Assembly: GCF_029168945.1 (NCBI RefSeq)
Contig: NC_083607.1
Location: 31,729,257 to 31,793,256, forward strand
DNA length: 64,000 nucleotides
DNA from: Cannabis sativa
Taxonomy: Eukaryota; Streptophyta; Magnoliopsida; Rosales; Cannabaceae
Direction of reading: 5' to 3'
The notes beneath the pieces were generated by a model that did no database searches, was not told the origin of the DNA, and was given only the letters and a program-made list of their open reading frames with translations. Positions 36,428 to 48,128 of this stretch are shown here, one piece after another. Made by a program: the position numbers and the translations under genes. Positions within the stretch are counted from its first letter, which is position 1. The number at the start of each line of letters is the position of its first letter.

Positions 36428-37224
36428 AGGAAGGGTCCCGGGCAGGTAGCTAGCATGGTTCAGATCTCACCTCAGCTAGCAAAGGATATGGTTAGATCCG
36501 GCATTGAGTTTGTGGTAGGTCAGCTTCACAACTTAACGCTACAATCTGATTTGTTAGAAAGAATTAAAGCCGCTCAGATGACTGATCCAGAGTTAGTGAA
36601 GATCAGAGATGAGGTTTTGGCTGGTCAAGCCAAGGACTTTTCAGTGTCAGATAACGAGATGCTTCTGTATAAAGCTAGGGTTTGTGTTCCGAATAGTGTG
36701 GAACTCAGGAATGAGATCTTTGAGGAGGCTCATTCTACCCCGTATTCTTTGCATCCCGGCATCACTAAGATGTACCAAGATCTTAAACCGTACTTCTGGT
36801 GGAGCGGTATGAAGAAGAATTTGGTAGAATTCGTATCGAGATGCCTCACTTGTCAGCAGATTAAGGCTGAACATCAGAGACCAGCAGGGTTGTTGTAGCC
36901 TCTAACCCTACCATAATGGAAGTCGGAAGATATCACGATGGATTTTGTGGTCGGGTTACCTAGGACCACGGGTTTGTTTGATACCATCTGGGTAGTGGTG
37001 GATCGATTCACGAAATCTGCTCATTTTCTGCCTGTTAGAACAACATTTACAGTGGATCAGTTGGTAGAATTGTATGTCAGAGAGATTGTAAGACTTCACG
37101 GGGTACCGAAGTCTATAGTTTCGGATAAGGATCGGAAGTTCACCTCCAAATTTTGGCAGAGTTTGCAACGAGCAATGGGTACAAAGCTGAAATTCAGTAC
37201 AACATTCCATCCTCAGACAGATGG
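36428..37224 (+). pseudogene. T integrase, N-terminal half
   Basis: Same frame as RT. The zinc-binding part has two histidines (in [11 protein letters not shown]) and CLTC. TAG at 36896-36898 and TAA near 36914 interrupt the linker to the catalytic core. The core resumes with MDFVVGLPRT (first Asp) and continues to IVSDKDRKF (second Asp) and FHPQTDG. There it stops at 37224, where the Cassandra-like TRIM inserted after the target bases GATGG (37220-37224). Codons read past this point belong to the TRIM. The third catalytic residue lies 10.9 kb away at about 48140. Confidence 0.92.
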
Positions 37225-37657
37225 TGTGACAGTCAGTAGTCCCGTGATCCGTAAGGGGAAATACCGGGTAAGCTGTGCAATCCCACACCGCCTAGGGAAG
37301 GTCAAGTGGGATGATTCTGAGACTGTGTAGGTATGGGACTATACATTTGAAGAGGGCTTAAATGGATTGATTGGTACTACCTATGTCAACAAGGTGCATC
37401 TTGTTTTACAGTAGCCCATCTTTAAAAAACTCCACAGTTAAGCGTGCTTGGCCTGGAGCAATTTCAAGGATGGGTGACCTCTTGGGAAGTTTTCCCAGGA
37501 TGTGTGTGAGTGAGGACAAAGCACGCTGGAAACACTTGTGTTGGTTTGTAGGGTCAGTCATCAATCCAGGAAGCAGCCAGAGTGGCGTACTCGTGTATAA
37601 GAGTCATTATTCCGTGGGTGTAACGGCCCAATGGACGCTTGAAGCAGGGACATTACA
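37225..37657 (+). repeat. 5' LTR of Cassandra-like TRIM
   Basis: 433 bases. It includes the 5S-like segment at 37429-37490 and a downstream AAGCACGCT (37519-37527) that is the exact complement of AGCGTGCTT (37441-37449) inside box A. A chance 130-codon ORF crosses into it from T integrase. Confidence 0.9.
37429..37490 (+). other. 5S rRNA-like segment (Pol III promoter-like), 5' LTR
   Basis: AACTCC, AGTTAAGCGTGCTTGG (box A-like) and GGATGGGTGACCTCTTGGG (box C-like, one change from the plant 5S form CTCCTGGG) are in the same order and spacing as in the second half of plant 5S rRNA. The first half of 5S is not recognisable, so this is not an rRNA gene. It could bind TFIIIA and drive Pol III transcription. 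Confidence 0.85.
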
Positions 37658-37659
37658 AA

Positions 37660-37672
37660 TGGTATCAGAGCC
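37660..37672 (+). other. PBS of Cassandra-like TRIM
   Basis: TGGTATCAGAGCC two bases after the LTR, the same Met-tRNA type as T and H. Confidence 0.88.
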
Positions 37673-37709
37673 TTGACCCAGCCGGAAGTGTGGTCGACGA
37701 GGACGTCGA

Positions 37710-39575
37710 TGTTGGGTTTTATGCCCTAAATAAAACTCATTTCATATAATCAGATTTACTTATTAATAAAGATCAGAAATAACATTTTATGTTGCATGGT
37801 TCACATGATTTATTTCATGATTATAGGTATATAATGTATGAATTCTTTTTAAGTCCAGAAAATATGAGCTGGTTAAAGATTATAGTGTTGTCAGCACAGT
37901 GGAATATAATGTTTATTATATGTTCAAAAGTTTATTCCCTGATTTGTCAGAACACTGGATTTAGACTGACATGGTATAATCAGCGATAGGTATTCTTACA
38001 CCTTGGAAAAGTGTTATGTCCTTTCCAGGACATTGGCAAAGTTTACCAGTATCGGATGTATGGAGTATACATCGGAGGGACCGATATTGAACTTTGATTA
38101 GATATGTTGAAATTTACCGTAATATCTATTCAATTCAATATCACCTGTTGATCCTAGATCACATGATCAAAATCCTGATATGGTTAGGCTCAATTTCAAG
38201 AGTGTTACTCGTGTTCTTTGATTTGTTAGTTAAGCCTAGTTTTGTATCAAGGTGATACGTACATTTTGGGAACACGGTAGTGCAATTGAGTGGGAGCGCT
38301 AACATAAATATGGAATCTATAGCTTCTATTTTGCAAATAGAAGTAAAGGATGATTTCCTTCGAGCTTAACCAAACGAAGGTAAATGGTGGAGATATCATT
38401 TCACTTAGGTGAAATATCATTTATACAGGGTTAAGTGTTTTAAGGATAAAATACATTGTAGGGTGTTACGGTAATTTAATCCCTGTACAGTGTAAATCAT
38501 CTATATAGAGGATCATTGATCACATTAGGGTTATAACAATGGATAACTAATGACGTGTCTATATCGTGGAACATATAGAGCGTTTCTATATGACTGAGAA
38601 TGCAATTCCAAGTTCTAAGTGTGGATTCAATGAGGAATTAATAAGTTAGGGGATTTACTTGGTAAATTCAGTTCGACTTATTGGAAGCTCGGTTATATAG
38701 ACCCATGGTCCCCATACTAGTTGAGACCATACTGCTTGTAAGACTCAGTTAATTGATTTTAATTAATCAATTATAATTCTAAAAGTTAGACTATGTCTAC
38801 TTTATGAATTTTCACTAAGCAAGGGTAAAACAGTAAATAGAGAGTTTAAAGGGTATATTTATTAATTGGGAAACTTTGATTAGTTTTTATTAATAAATAA
38901 AATAAATGACAATATATTATTTAATAATTAATTATAGTTATTAAATAATTAGATTTGACATTTATGAAGTTGAAAGAGAGAATTGGCAATTTTGAGAAAA
39001 TGGGAAACTAGAAATGATGAAATAGGAAAGTTGGAAAAGTTGAAAGATTTGTGTTTCCTCAACACATGGCCGGCCACCTTTACCCCTATTTCTCATTTTA
39101 TTTTTCATTTTTTAAATGCCAAATAATTCAACTTTAACCCTATGTGGTATTCTATAAATAGAAGGTAAAGGCTTCAGTTTTGAGACACAGACTTTACAGT
39201 TTATTCTCTCAAAAACTATGAAACCGCCACTCTCTCTCTTTCTTTCTTTCTTCTCTGTTTTTCGAATTCCCTTGAGTGAATGAGTAGTGCCCACACACGT
39301 CAAGTGGTATCTCAATCATAGTATGGAAGACTATGGAAATTCTACATCAAAGAAGGAGAAAAGAAGATCCAGGTTCAGATCTTGGTGATGCTCTGCTACA
39401 GAAAGGAATCAAGGGCTAGAGATCTGAACGGAAGGAGTCATATTATTCCGCTGCACCCACTGTAAGGTTTTCTATTTTTATATGTGTTTATTTTCATTGT
39501 TTTAGAATTCATATTAGGTTGTTAATCCAACATACTTGTTAGTAAATCTAGATCCTGGTAAAATAATTTCCAACA
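37710..39575 (+). repeat. 5' LTR of copy H
   Basis: TGTTGGGTTTTATGCC at the start, CCAACA at the end. TATAAATA lies at 39153-39160, about 35 bases before the GACACAGACTTTACAG region where transcription may start. A 66-codon ORF near its start (37789) recurs in G and in the other LTR of H but is not conserved in A, D or F, so I do not count it as a gene. Confidence 0.93.
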
Positions 39576-39577
39576 AC

Positions 39578-39590
39578 TGGTATCAGAGCC
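39578..39590 (+). other. PBS of copy H
   Basis: TGGTATCAGAGCC two bases after the LTR; it matches the plant initiator Met-tRNA 3' end, unlike the TGGCCTCAGAGCC of A, C and F. Confidence 0.9.
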
Positions 39591-39839
39591 ATGGTAATGA
39601 TTTACTTTCATGTAATATGAATTAAATTGCATGTTTCTGTGTTGATTTGGATGGTTTCATGTTGGTTTATGTGCTTTTATGATGAATGTTAATGTTGTAC
39701 GAAATTTTTCCATGAAATATATTTTTCAATTTTTTTAAAATATTTTATTTGGATTCCTTGTGAAAAATTAAGCAATTTTGTTTTTTACGAAACTCGATTC
39801 CGATAAAAATTGAGAAAGATATGAATTTTTGAAAATCTG

Positions 39840-40060
39840 GATTCAAGGCTGTCAAGGGTGGTGCTCATGCGCACCAGACCCTCGGATCAGCCTTTCCATC
39901 CGCGCGCGTAAGTGTGGGCGTGCACCCTGCAGCTGACCGAGGCTTCTCGGTCGAAGTCCCGCAAGCGCCGAGTTTTCTCGGCGTCACCACCTGCTCCGCG
40001 CGCGTATTGGGTGTCATGCAGCCTATTTTGGCCGTTAGCTTGCGCCATCGGGCAAAAACC
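39840..40060 (+). other. GC-rich hairpin island after the PBS (copy H)
   Basis: Within AT-rich leader lies a GC-rich patch with two copies of CCGCGCGCGTA (39900-39910, 39996-40006). Between them are two perfect 7-bp hairpins: GACCGAG-GCTT-CTCGGTC (39935-39952) and CGCCGAG-TTTT-CTCGGCG (39966-39983). Copy B has the same layout with one hairpin. The ORFs here on both strands are not conserved. A role in RNA dimerisation or packaging is a hypothesis. Confidence 0.6.
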
Positions 40061-41369
40061 CAAAATTGCGATTTTTGGGATTTTTTCCCAAAAATCCAAT
40101 TTTTTCATGGGTTTGTTTCCCAAAAATTCATTTTTCCTATTTTAAATATTTCTAAATTTAAATGTTTCTAATTTTAAATATTTTCAATTTGGAATTTTTC
40201 AAATTTTAAATATTTCTATTTTAGAATGTTTCCAATTTTAAATATTTCCTATTATGGTGAGATTTAAAAATTTGTTAACTTCTTTAATATTTATTTATTA
40301 TTTAATTATAAGATTAGATATTTTGATATTTAAGATATTTTAAATTAAAAGATAACTTTGTCTTTTTATTTAAAATATTATATTAAAATTATCTTATATG
40401 ACAAATTAAATAATTAATAAATTTGAAATTAACATAGATATTTTTATAGATATACTTACCATAATGTTTTTCAAATTCAAAAATTTGTTATTTTGTTAAA
40501 TATTTAATTATTTATAAATTATCAGTTTAAAAATGATATTTTTTCTATATATATATATCATTTTTTTCCTTATTAGAAATTTATAAATCATATCTTAAAT
40601 ATTTAAATAACATAGATATTTTTGTAGAGATTTGAATATTGCTTAATTTGAGATATTTTGACATATAATTATGGTAATTATTATTCATTTATTATTTTAT
40701 TCCTAAAATAATAATTATCTAACCAAGTCTATTTTAAAATTGGTTTATTTTATTACTTCAATTTTATTAAATTATAAGATCTGAAAGTGATATTGAAGAT
40801 TCTTTCCTTTCAAATCATTGATCTTATTAGATATTTAATTTAATTTTGATTCAAATAAACCTAGATATTTTAAAATTAATTTCCTTTATTTGGTTAGTTG
40901 AAGAATAATAATTTAATTGTATTAATATCTTGATTCACATCTGTTACATAGACAATGTTTGTTTATTTATATTGTTTATTCAAAACTTTTTAACAAACCT
41001 ATTATTTATCTGATCTAAATTGCTATGATTAACTTGTTGACAGATCATGATCCAATGATCTGATTTTAATTATAGTCCAATTGACGATAGATCTTATAAA
41101 TAATTTGTAACAGGTAAATTTTGTACTTCTTTCATCTGTGTAAACCTAGTAACATTATAGGGCCCATCCAAATCGTTTGACCTGTGTGAGCCTATATGTT
41201 TGCTTTTGGGCTTAGATACATATAGGAAGCCCATTTCAGTTTTTACTAAGTAAATGGACTAGGTTGCTAAAATAGATTTTGACATAAGGAAATTTATTTA
41301 GGCCCAATTAGATTTGGGCTTATTCAATGAATAACAATTATTTATTTTAAGGTTAAATTCCTCTCTTTT

Positions 41370-41461
41370 GGGCCTTGTGTGAGAGTTGGGGGCCATAGAA
41401 GTGGGTACGACATACTGAACCCAGCTCCCCCTCACATGAACTACCCCAATTGTGAAGGCCC
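41370..41461 (+). other. Conserved leader island with closing stem (copy H)
   Basis: GGGCCTTGTGTGAG (41370-41383) and AAGGCCC (41455-41461) close the block; CTCACAT at 41431-41437 pairs with GTGTGAG with one G-U. The intervening GTGGGTACGACATACTGAAC is nearly invariant in all five copies. Confidence 0.65.
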
Positions 41462-42767
41462 TTTTGCCTTATTTAAATAATTGTATTAGGTTAATTATAT
41501 TAGTCTAACCTAATTAAAATTGAATTAGCAACATAATTAACTTTTAAAATATATGAAATTTATTTTTCATTGTAATATTTTAAAGTTAATTTTAGAAAAA
41601 CACTTAGTCAATGATATATTCTAGATAGTTATTTCTAGTACTAGTTATTATTTCTAATATTAAATAGGAAAATATCATTGATTGTGAAATTAATTGTCTC
41701 ATAATTAATTTTGGTACAATCTAAGTTTAGAATATTTTCCTAGTATTAAACTAGAATTAATAATTAAGTTTCCTCTTTACTTAATTATTTATTTCTTGAA
41801 TTTAATACATTTAATTAAATTGAAAATTTCAATATCTAAGTTGATTTTCATCATGATACTTTAATATTGTTATTTTCATGTTATTTAATTAAAGTTGAAA
41901 ATTATTTTAAGTTTGGAATCTTATTTCAGAATAACTTAAGTTTGAATAATTTTCAGAATATATTTTATTTTATTTTATTAATCATTTCCCAAAATTTCGA
42001 AATTGCATCACCTTGATGCAAAAATTTCGAATTTTATTTGAAAAATAGATTAAAGTTGAAAATTATTTATTTAATTTTGGACCAACTTAAATCAGTGATT
42101 TTTTTTCATTTAATGGTTAATTAAAATAATTGAACTAAAATATATAATAATTAGAAATTGAATTAATTAGTCTATGAAAGTCTAGATAGATATTATCTGT
42201 TTTGCTTGAAGTATTTTTCTAGTGATATTTAATTAAATAGAAAATTAATATCTAAGTTGATTTTTAATCATGATACTTAAATATTTGAAATTTTTCTTAG
42301 ATATTTAATTAAATAGGGAAATTATATTTTTTGTTGAAAATTAATTTTTATTAATTTTGGGCCAACATAAAATTAGAGTAATTTTCCAGGATTTATTTAT
42401 TTCTATTTTATTTTAAAGCATTTTCGAAATGCAATATATATTTATAGAAAATTAAATTTGAGTTGTAAATTAATTTAAATTAATTTTGAAACAACTTAAA
42501 TTGAATAATTTTCTAAATATTTCTGGAAATTATTACTAAGATGGAAATAATTCACGTTATTTATCTATTTAAGTATAATTTGTAAATATTAAATTAAAAT
42601 TTATATTTGGAATTTTTCATTCTAAATTGGAAATTTTAATTAAATAAATATATATTTAAAATAAATATTAGAAGAAAATACAACCTTCATTAAATAATGA
42701 GCTTTATTATTATAAGGATATTCGATCTCCATTGTTGGTTTTACATAGCTATTGTTTTAGTGAGTAA

Positions 42768-42795
42768 TCCTCCCTAATGGAGGATCGTTCATTAG
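42768..42795 (+). other. Mutually exclusive hairpins (copy H)
   Basis: TCCTCC-CTAAT-GGAGGA (42768-42784) is a perfect 6-bp hairpin whose loop and first stem base, CTAATG, can instead pair with CATTAG (42790-42795). The arrangement is also present in A and F; B keeps it in a shorter form. Confidence 0.5.
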
Positions 42796-42937
42796 CAAGT
42801 TAGCACCGTTTAATCTCGAAAGATAAGTAATCTTGTAAGTTTTTTTTATATAGTTTATGCTCACCTTAATGGTGGCGACTGTATAAGACTTGCAAGAATA
42901 TGAAACAATGGTGGAAGCTCATAAGATAGAATAGCCT

Positions 42938-43071
42938 TGACTCTCGCCTAAACGGGACAACGCGGATTTCAATCTTGATCGAATAAAAGGTTGCTAGAAT
43001 GTTTGACATTTTAGATGAGCTGACAACTCTATTCAATGAATGGTAGCTTTGACTCTCGCCTAAACGGGACA
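42938..43071 (+). repeat. Paired leader motif (copy H)
   Basis: TCTCGCCTAAACGGGACA occurs in 42938-42959 and 43050-43071, 112 bases apart, both perfect; a third form, CTCTCGCTAATCGGAGCA, is in 43435-43456. Confidence 0.75.
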
Positions 43072-43984
43072 CTGATATCAGTTTGTTGAAAACCTTGGAA
43101 ATTATTTAGGATTGTATGTTTTAGTATTTTCACTTGTCATTCCTACTTGCTATGTGCTTCATAATTTCTGAATTGTGTATGAATTTGTATTGAACCATGT
43201 TATTTTCTGTTATTAAATTGTAGTTTAATTTCGAATCTTCATTGTTGGTCTAACTTGATTTGTTTTTCTAATGAGATAAATCCCTAATGGATTTTCACCA
43301 TTAGACTAACATAATAGTGTTAGATCTCGAAAGATAAATATTGTATACGCAACGTCTAGCTGTTCATCAATTGATGACACCTTAGACTAGTGTTTTAAAA
43401 TATGAAACAAGAAGATTGTATAAATAAAATTACTTTGACTCTCGCTAATCGGAGCATCGTTGGATTCTTATTTAAAACGAAATATTCCTAATTCCTCTTA
43501 GCTTATTCATTTCGAATTAGCTTAATGACATATCATTGGATGAATGGTCTATAAATCATATAAAGTCTTATTTTCTCTTAAGAAATTAGATGACGCATAT
43601 GATTATATTCCCAGAATTCTATCCCTAAATGATATAAATCCTCAATCTTAGATATCTCCTACTTGTATAGGCAAATCATAGAGTTAGATTAGTAGTGGTG
43701 GTCCAAGAAAGAGTTACTAATTATACAGTTACACTTTCACAAGTGTTTAATAACCATTTTCTTTCAATGGATTCAAACTGTATAAGTTTAGTATTCTGTG
43801 ACCAGAATCCACTTGCACTACTCTAATAACTCTTTGATGTAACTAACTCCAGTCATCAAAGGATTCAACCACATATTTTATAAATCTATGGCATTTGTAT
43901 CTTGTTCATAGTGGTTTTGACAAGATCATTCTCTGCAAAGAGTTAATATGCCTATATCCACTGAAATTAAGTTCATCTCATTCG

Positions 43985-45420
43985 TAGACGGATGTACATT
44001 CAGGGGTGGATATGAGTTTTCGTTGTATTCTTAAAACGATCACTCTAGATTTTACCTTATGCAAAAGAAATTTGAAATGTTTGAAAAATTTCATGTATTT
44101 CTAGCAATGGTGAAGGTAAGTGGTTAAAGATCTTGCGAACTGATACGGGTGGAGAAAAAGTTAGTAGGTATGCAGTTCAAAGATCATTAGTTTGATTTTG
44201 AATAATATCCAAACTTACCTCCCCAAAAATTCGAGTTGCATATTGATGATTAGTTACTAGTCGTTGCCTAAATCCTTCTATGGAAATAAAATTTCAGAAT
44301 GATGCAATGGTTGTATACTTAATGTAAATCATTACTAGATTCATGGATGACATAATCGAAATCTTAAGAAAAGCTAGAACTGCTAACCCTGGTTTGCATG
44401 TTTGTTAGCTATTTTAAGTGATTAGGGGTGGAGCATCCCATAGTCATTAGATAAGAAAGTGTTTGTTTAAACAAATACTACTTTTCTAAGAAAATGACTA
44501 AGTCTGAAAATAAAGTATCAAATAAAGGAGATATTTTTTCTTGATTCCATAAGTGTTCTATCATCATATTCGTTACAAGATGATCCCACTGTCTCTGTTG
44601 TCTTAACACAACTGAAGAGGTCAATACCATTTAGTTTTCTTTGACATAGTTCACGGTACCTTGTTGTAGTGGGAGAGTTTCTAGGAACTCACCTTCTTAT
44701 GACTTGGAAGACACTAGTGATTAAAATCCATTGTGAGTTTAAACAAGTAATGGATTGTCAAGATAAGAAACTAAGAAGAAAGCCAAGAGAACTATGGTTT
44801 GATCCTTTCACAGGGAGTAACCTAAAGTTTTCTATTACAAGGACATGAAAGGAAATTTTCGTTCATAAGTCTATTCAATGGACTTAACAAAACTTCCTAT
44901 TCCTAGTATTGTAGGTTTGAGTTTATCTAAACCTATGGCTTGTGGTATACCTGGTAATTACTTACTCTAATGCAAGCAACTTACTTTAGTAAGATGCTGA
45001 TGCATTTTCTTTCCAATGGAAATCTATAGAAGCTTCACAACTTCTTAGACATAGATTTTATTTATTTAAGGAAAAGTTTCAACTATTCCAGAAAAGATAA
45101 AGCCATGAAAGAATTTCTTGAATCAGCAGTGAGAGGTCTCAGATATGCTTTAGTATGCCTTAGACCAGACACCTGCTGTTGAGTGGGAGTAATGAGTAAG
45201 TATCAGATTAATCCAGGAGAAGAACATTGGAAGAAAATCAAGTAAATCTTAAGATTAAGAAGAGGAACTATATGTTAGTCAATAAGGGTGTTTGTTTAAA
45301 ACTCTTAGACTACACCACATCAGATTTCGAGACTTGCCTGTGTGCTAGAAAGTCTGCTGATAAGATGGTGATTACTTTGGGGGTGGAGTAGCGATTTTCG
45401 AGAAGTGTAAAAACCTATCT
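43985..45420 (+). pseudogene. Decayed copia pol relic of copy H
   Basis: The integrase core appears as TFRGGYE, then NDHSR, YLMQ-type pieces, KILRTDTGGE (44127-44156; Arg of the usual motif changed to Thr) and MQFKDH followed by a stop. The linker relic (about 44580-44850) repeats the RYLVVVGE segment. The RNase H part shows VRGLRYALVCLRPDTC, MSKYQINPGEEHWK (45120-45245) and LDYTTSDFETCLCARKSADK (45302-45361), broken by stops and frame changes. The RT core is absent. Gene order IN-RT/RH is that of Ty1/copia, and the wording is Angela/BARE-like. Confidence 0.75.
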
Positions 45421-45803
45421 GAAATCTCTTGGTCTACCAGAGAGAGACTGAATGTTAAAAGTTGCAGGAAAGATACTTATTCAGTCTAAGGAAAGTTCTA
45501 TACATTTGTGGCAATGTTCCAACTTGCCTTAACTACTAGGGTTACTTCCTGAATAACCAAAGAGTAGTTGCCCAAAAGTATAGAATCCAGTATCCCAAGA
45601 GAGTAGACATATAGAGAGGAATTTCACATTATCAAGGATTTTGTGATTAAGGAAGAGTAATGGTGGAAAAAGAGGTTGTGTTTAATTCAACCTGTCAGAT
45701 CCTATTACGAGGAGTTTAATATTATTACACTTGATTGGTATATCAAGGTGTTAATGATTATTTGAAATGCACTTTTTGTTTTATATTAGTGCAAGTGGGA
45801 GTT

Positions 45804-47669
45804 TGTTGGGTTTTATGCCCTAAATAAAACTCATTTCATATAATCAGATTTACTTATTAATAAAGACCAGAAATAACATTTTATGTTGCATGGTTCACAT
45901 GATTTATTTCACGATTATAGGTATATAATGTATGAATTCTTTTTAAGTCCAGAACATATGAGTTGGTTAAAGATTATAGTGTTGTCAGCACAGTGGAATA
46001 TAATCTTTATTATATGTTCAAAAGTTTATTCCCTGATTTGTCAAAACACTGGATTTGGACTGACATGGTATAATCAGCGATAGGTATTCTTACACCTTGG
46101 AAAAGTGTTATGTCCTTTCCAAAACATTGGCAAAGTTTACCAGTATCGGATGTATGGAGTATACATCGGAAGGGACCGATATTGTACTTTGATTGGATAT
46201 GTTGAAATTTACCGTAATATCTATTCAATTCAATATCACCTGTTGATCCTAGATCACATGATCGAAATCCTGATATGGTTAGGCTCAATTTCAAGAGTGT
46301 TAGTCGTGTTATTTGATTTGTTAGCTAAGCCTAGTTTTGTATCAGGGTGATACGTACATTTTGGGAACACGGTAGTGCAATTGAGTGGGAGCGCTAACAT
46401 AAATATGGAATCTATAGCTTCTATTTGGCAAATAGAAGTAAAGGATGATTTCCTTCGAGCTTAACCAAACGAAGATAAATGGTGGAGATCTCATTTCACT
46501 TAGGTGAAATATCATTTATACAGGGTTAAGTGTTTTAAGGATAAAATACATTGTAGGGTGTTACGGTAATTTAATCCCTGTACAGTGTAAATCATCTATA
46601 TAGAGGATCATTGATCACATTAGGGTTATAACAATGGATAACTAATGACGTGTCTATATCGTGGAACATATAGAGCGTTTCTATATGACTGAGAGTGCAA
46701 TTCCAAGTTCTAAGTGTGGATTCAATGAGGAATTAATAAGTTAGGGAATTTACTTGGTAAATTCGGTTCGACTTATTGGAAGCTCGGTTATATAGACCCA
46801 TGGTCCCCATACTAGTTGAGACCATACTGCTTGTAAGACTCAGTTAATTGATTTTAATTAATCAATTATAATTCTAAAAGTTAGACTATGTCTACTTTAT
46901 GAATTTTCACTAAGCAAGGGTAAAACAGTAAATAGAGAGTTTAAAGGGTATATTTATTAATTGGGAAACTTTGATTAGTTTTTATTAATAAATAAAATAA
47001 ATGACGATATATTATTTAATAATTAATTATAGTTATTAAATAATTAGATTTGACATTTATGAAGTTGAAAGAGAGAATTGGCAATTTTGAGAAAATGGGA
47101 AACTAGAAATGATGAAATAGGAAAGTTGGAAAAGTGGAAAGATTTGTGTTTCCTCAACACATGGCCGGCCACCTTTACCCCTATTTCTCATTTTATTTTT
47201 CATTTTTTAAATGCCAAATAATTCAACTTTAACCTATGTGGTATTCTATAAATAGAAGGTAAAGGCTTCAGTTTTGAGACACAGACTTTACAGTTAATTC
47301 TCTCAAACCTTATGAAACCGCCACTCTGTCTCTTTCTTTCTTTCTTCTCTGTTTTTCGAATTCCCTTGAGTGAATGAGTAGTGCCCAGACACATCAAGTG
47401 GTATCTCAATCATAGTATGGAAGACTATGGAAATTCTACATCAAAGAAGGAGAAAACAAGATCCAGGTTCAGATCTTGGTGATGCTCTGCTACAGAAAGG
47501 TATCAAGGGCTAGAGATCTGAACGGAAGGAGTCATATTATTCCGCTGCACCCACTGTAAGGTTTTCTAACTTTATACGTGTTTATTTTCATTGTTTTAGA
47601 ATTCATATTAGGTTGTTAATCCAACATACTTGTTAGTAAATCTAGATCCTGGTAAAATAATTTCCAACA
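45804..47669 (+). repeat. 3' LTR of copy H
   Basis: 1866 bases, preceded by the polypurine tract GCAAGTGGGAGTT (45791-45803). TATAAATA is at 47247-47254. It is followed directly by GTCGG and the remaining interior of the Cassandra-like element. Confidence 0.93.
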
Positions 47670-47695
47670 GTCGGACCCCGTAAGGGGGGGGTGAT

Positions 47696-48128
47696 TGTGA
47701 CAGTCAGTAGTCCCGTGATCCGTAAGGGGAAATACCGGGTAAGCTGTGCAATCCCACACCGCTTGGGGAAGGTCAAGTGGGATGATTCTGAGACTGTGTA
47801 GGTATGGGACTATACAGTTGAAGAGGGCTTAAATGGATTGATTGGTACTACCTATGTCAACAAGGTGCATCTTGTTTTTCGGTAGCCGATCTCGAAAGAA
47901 CTCCACAGTTAAGTGTGCTTGGCCTGGAGCCATTTCAAGCATGGGTGACCTCCTGGGAAGTTTTCCCAGGATGTGTGTGAGTGAGGACAAAGCACGCTGG
48001 AAATACTTGTGTTGGTCTGTAGGGTCAGTCATCAATCCAGGAAGCAGCCAGAGTTGCGTACTCGTGTATAAGAGTCATTAGTCCGTGGGTGTAAGGGCCC
48101 AATGGAGGCTTGAAGCGGGGACGTTACA
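47696..48128 (+). repeat. 3' LTR of Cassandra-like TRIM
   Basis: 433 bases. Its 5S-like segment at 47899-47960 keeps the plant form CCTCCTGGGAAGT in box C but has AAGTGTGCTT in box A and GCATGGG where the 5' copy has GGATGGG. It is preceded by the G-rich polypurine tract (about 47682-47694). Confidence 0.9.

Larger units (their letters stand above)
37710..47669 (+). mobile_element. Complete copia-type non-autonomous element, copy H
   Basis: The only full copy in the window: two LTRs of exactly 1866 bases (37710-39575, 45804-47669), PBS, 6.2 kb internal region and polypurine tract. Target duplication GTCGA (37705-37709) / GTCGG (47670-47674), one mismatch. The first 400 LTR bases differ at about a dozen places, so H is younger than the Cassandra-like element it split. 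The interior has leader blocks and dead pol relics but no gag that I can recognise and no open frame of note. It must have been copied by proteins supplied from elsewhere. Confidence 0.93.
37225..48128 (+). mobile_element. Cassandra-like TRIM with 5S-derived LTRs, split by copy H
   Basis: Two 433-base LTRs (37225-37657, 47696-48128), TGTGAC...TTACA, with perfect GATGG target copies (37220-37224, 48129-48133). Between them were only a PBS (37660-37672), a few dozen bases and a polypurine tract (about 47682-47694), about 75 bases in all, before H landed in them. No coding capacity. Each LTR contains a 5S rRNA-like segment, the defining trait of Cassandra. The LTRs differ at about 21 of 433 positions by my count. 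The element must use enzymes of others. Confidence 0.9.

Noticed and set aside
36938..37330. 130-codon integrase ORF taken as a whole
   Set aside because: Codons after about 37224 are Cassandra-like LTR sequence, not integrase.
37429..37490. Genuine 5S rRNA gene
   Set aside because: Only the second half of 5S is recognisable, inside a TRIM LTR with PBS and target duplication; not an rDNA unit.
37789..37989. 66-codon ORF at the start of the H LTR, repeated at 28639 and 45883
   Set aside because: These are recent copies of the same LTR; the frame is not kept in A, D or F, and the codons read through U3 sequence. No protein evidence.
39578..39590. tRNA-related sequence
   Set aside because: It is the 13-base primer-binding site complementary to a tRNA 3' end; no cloverleaf around it.
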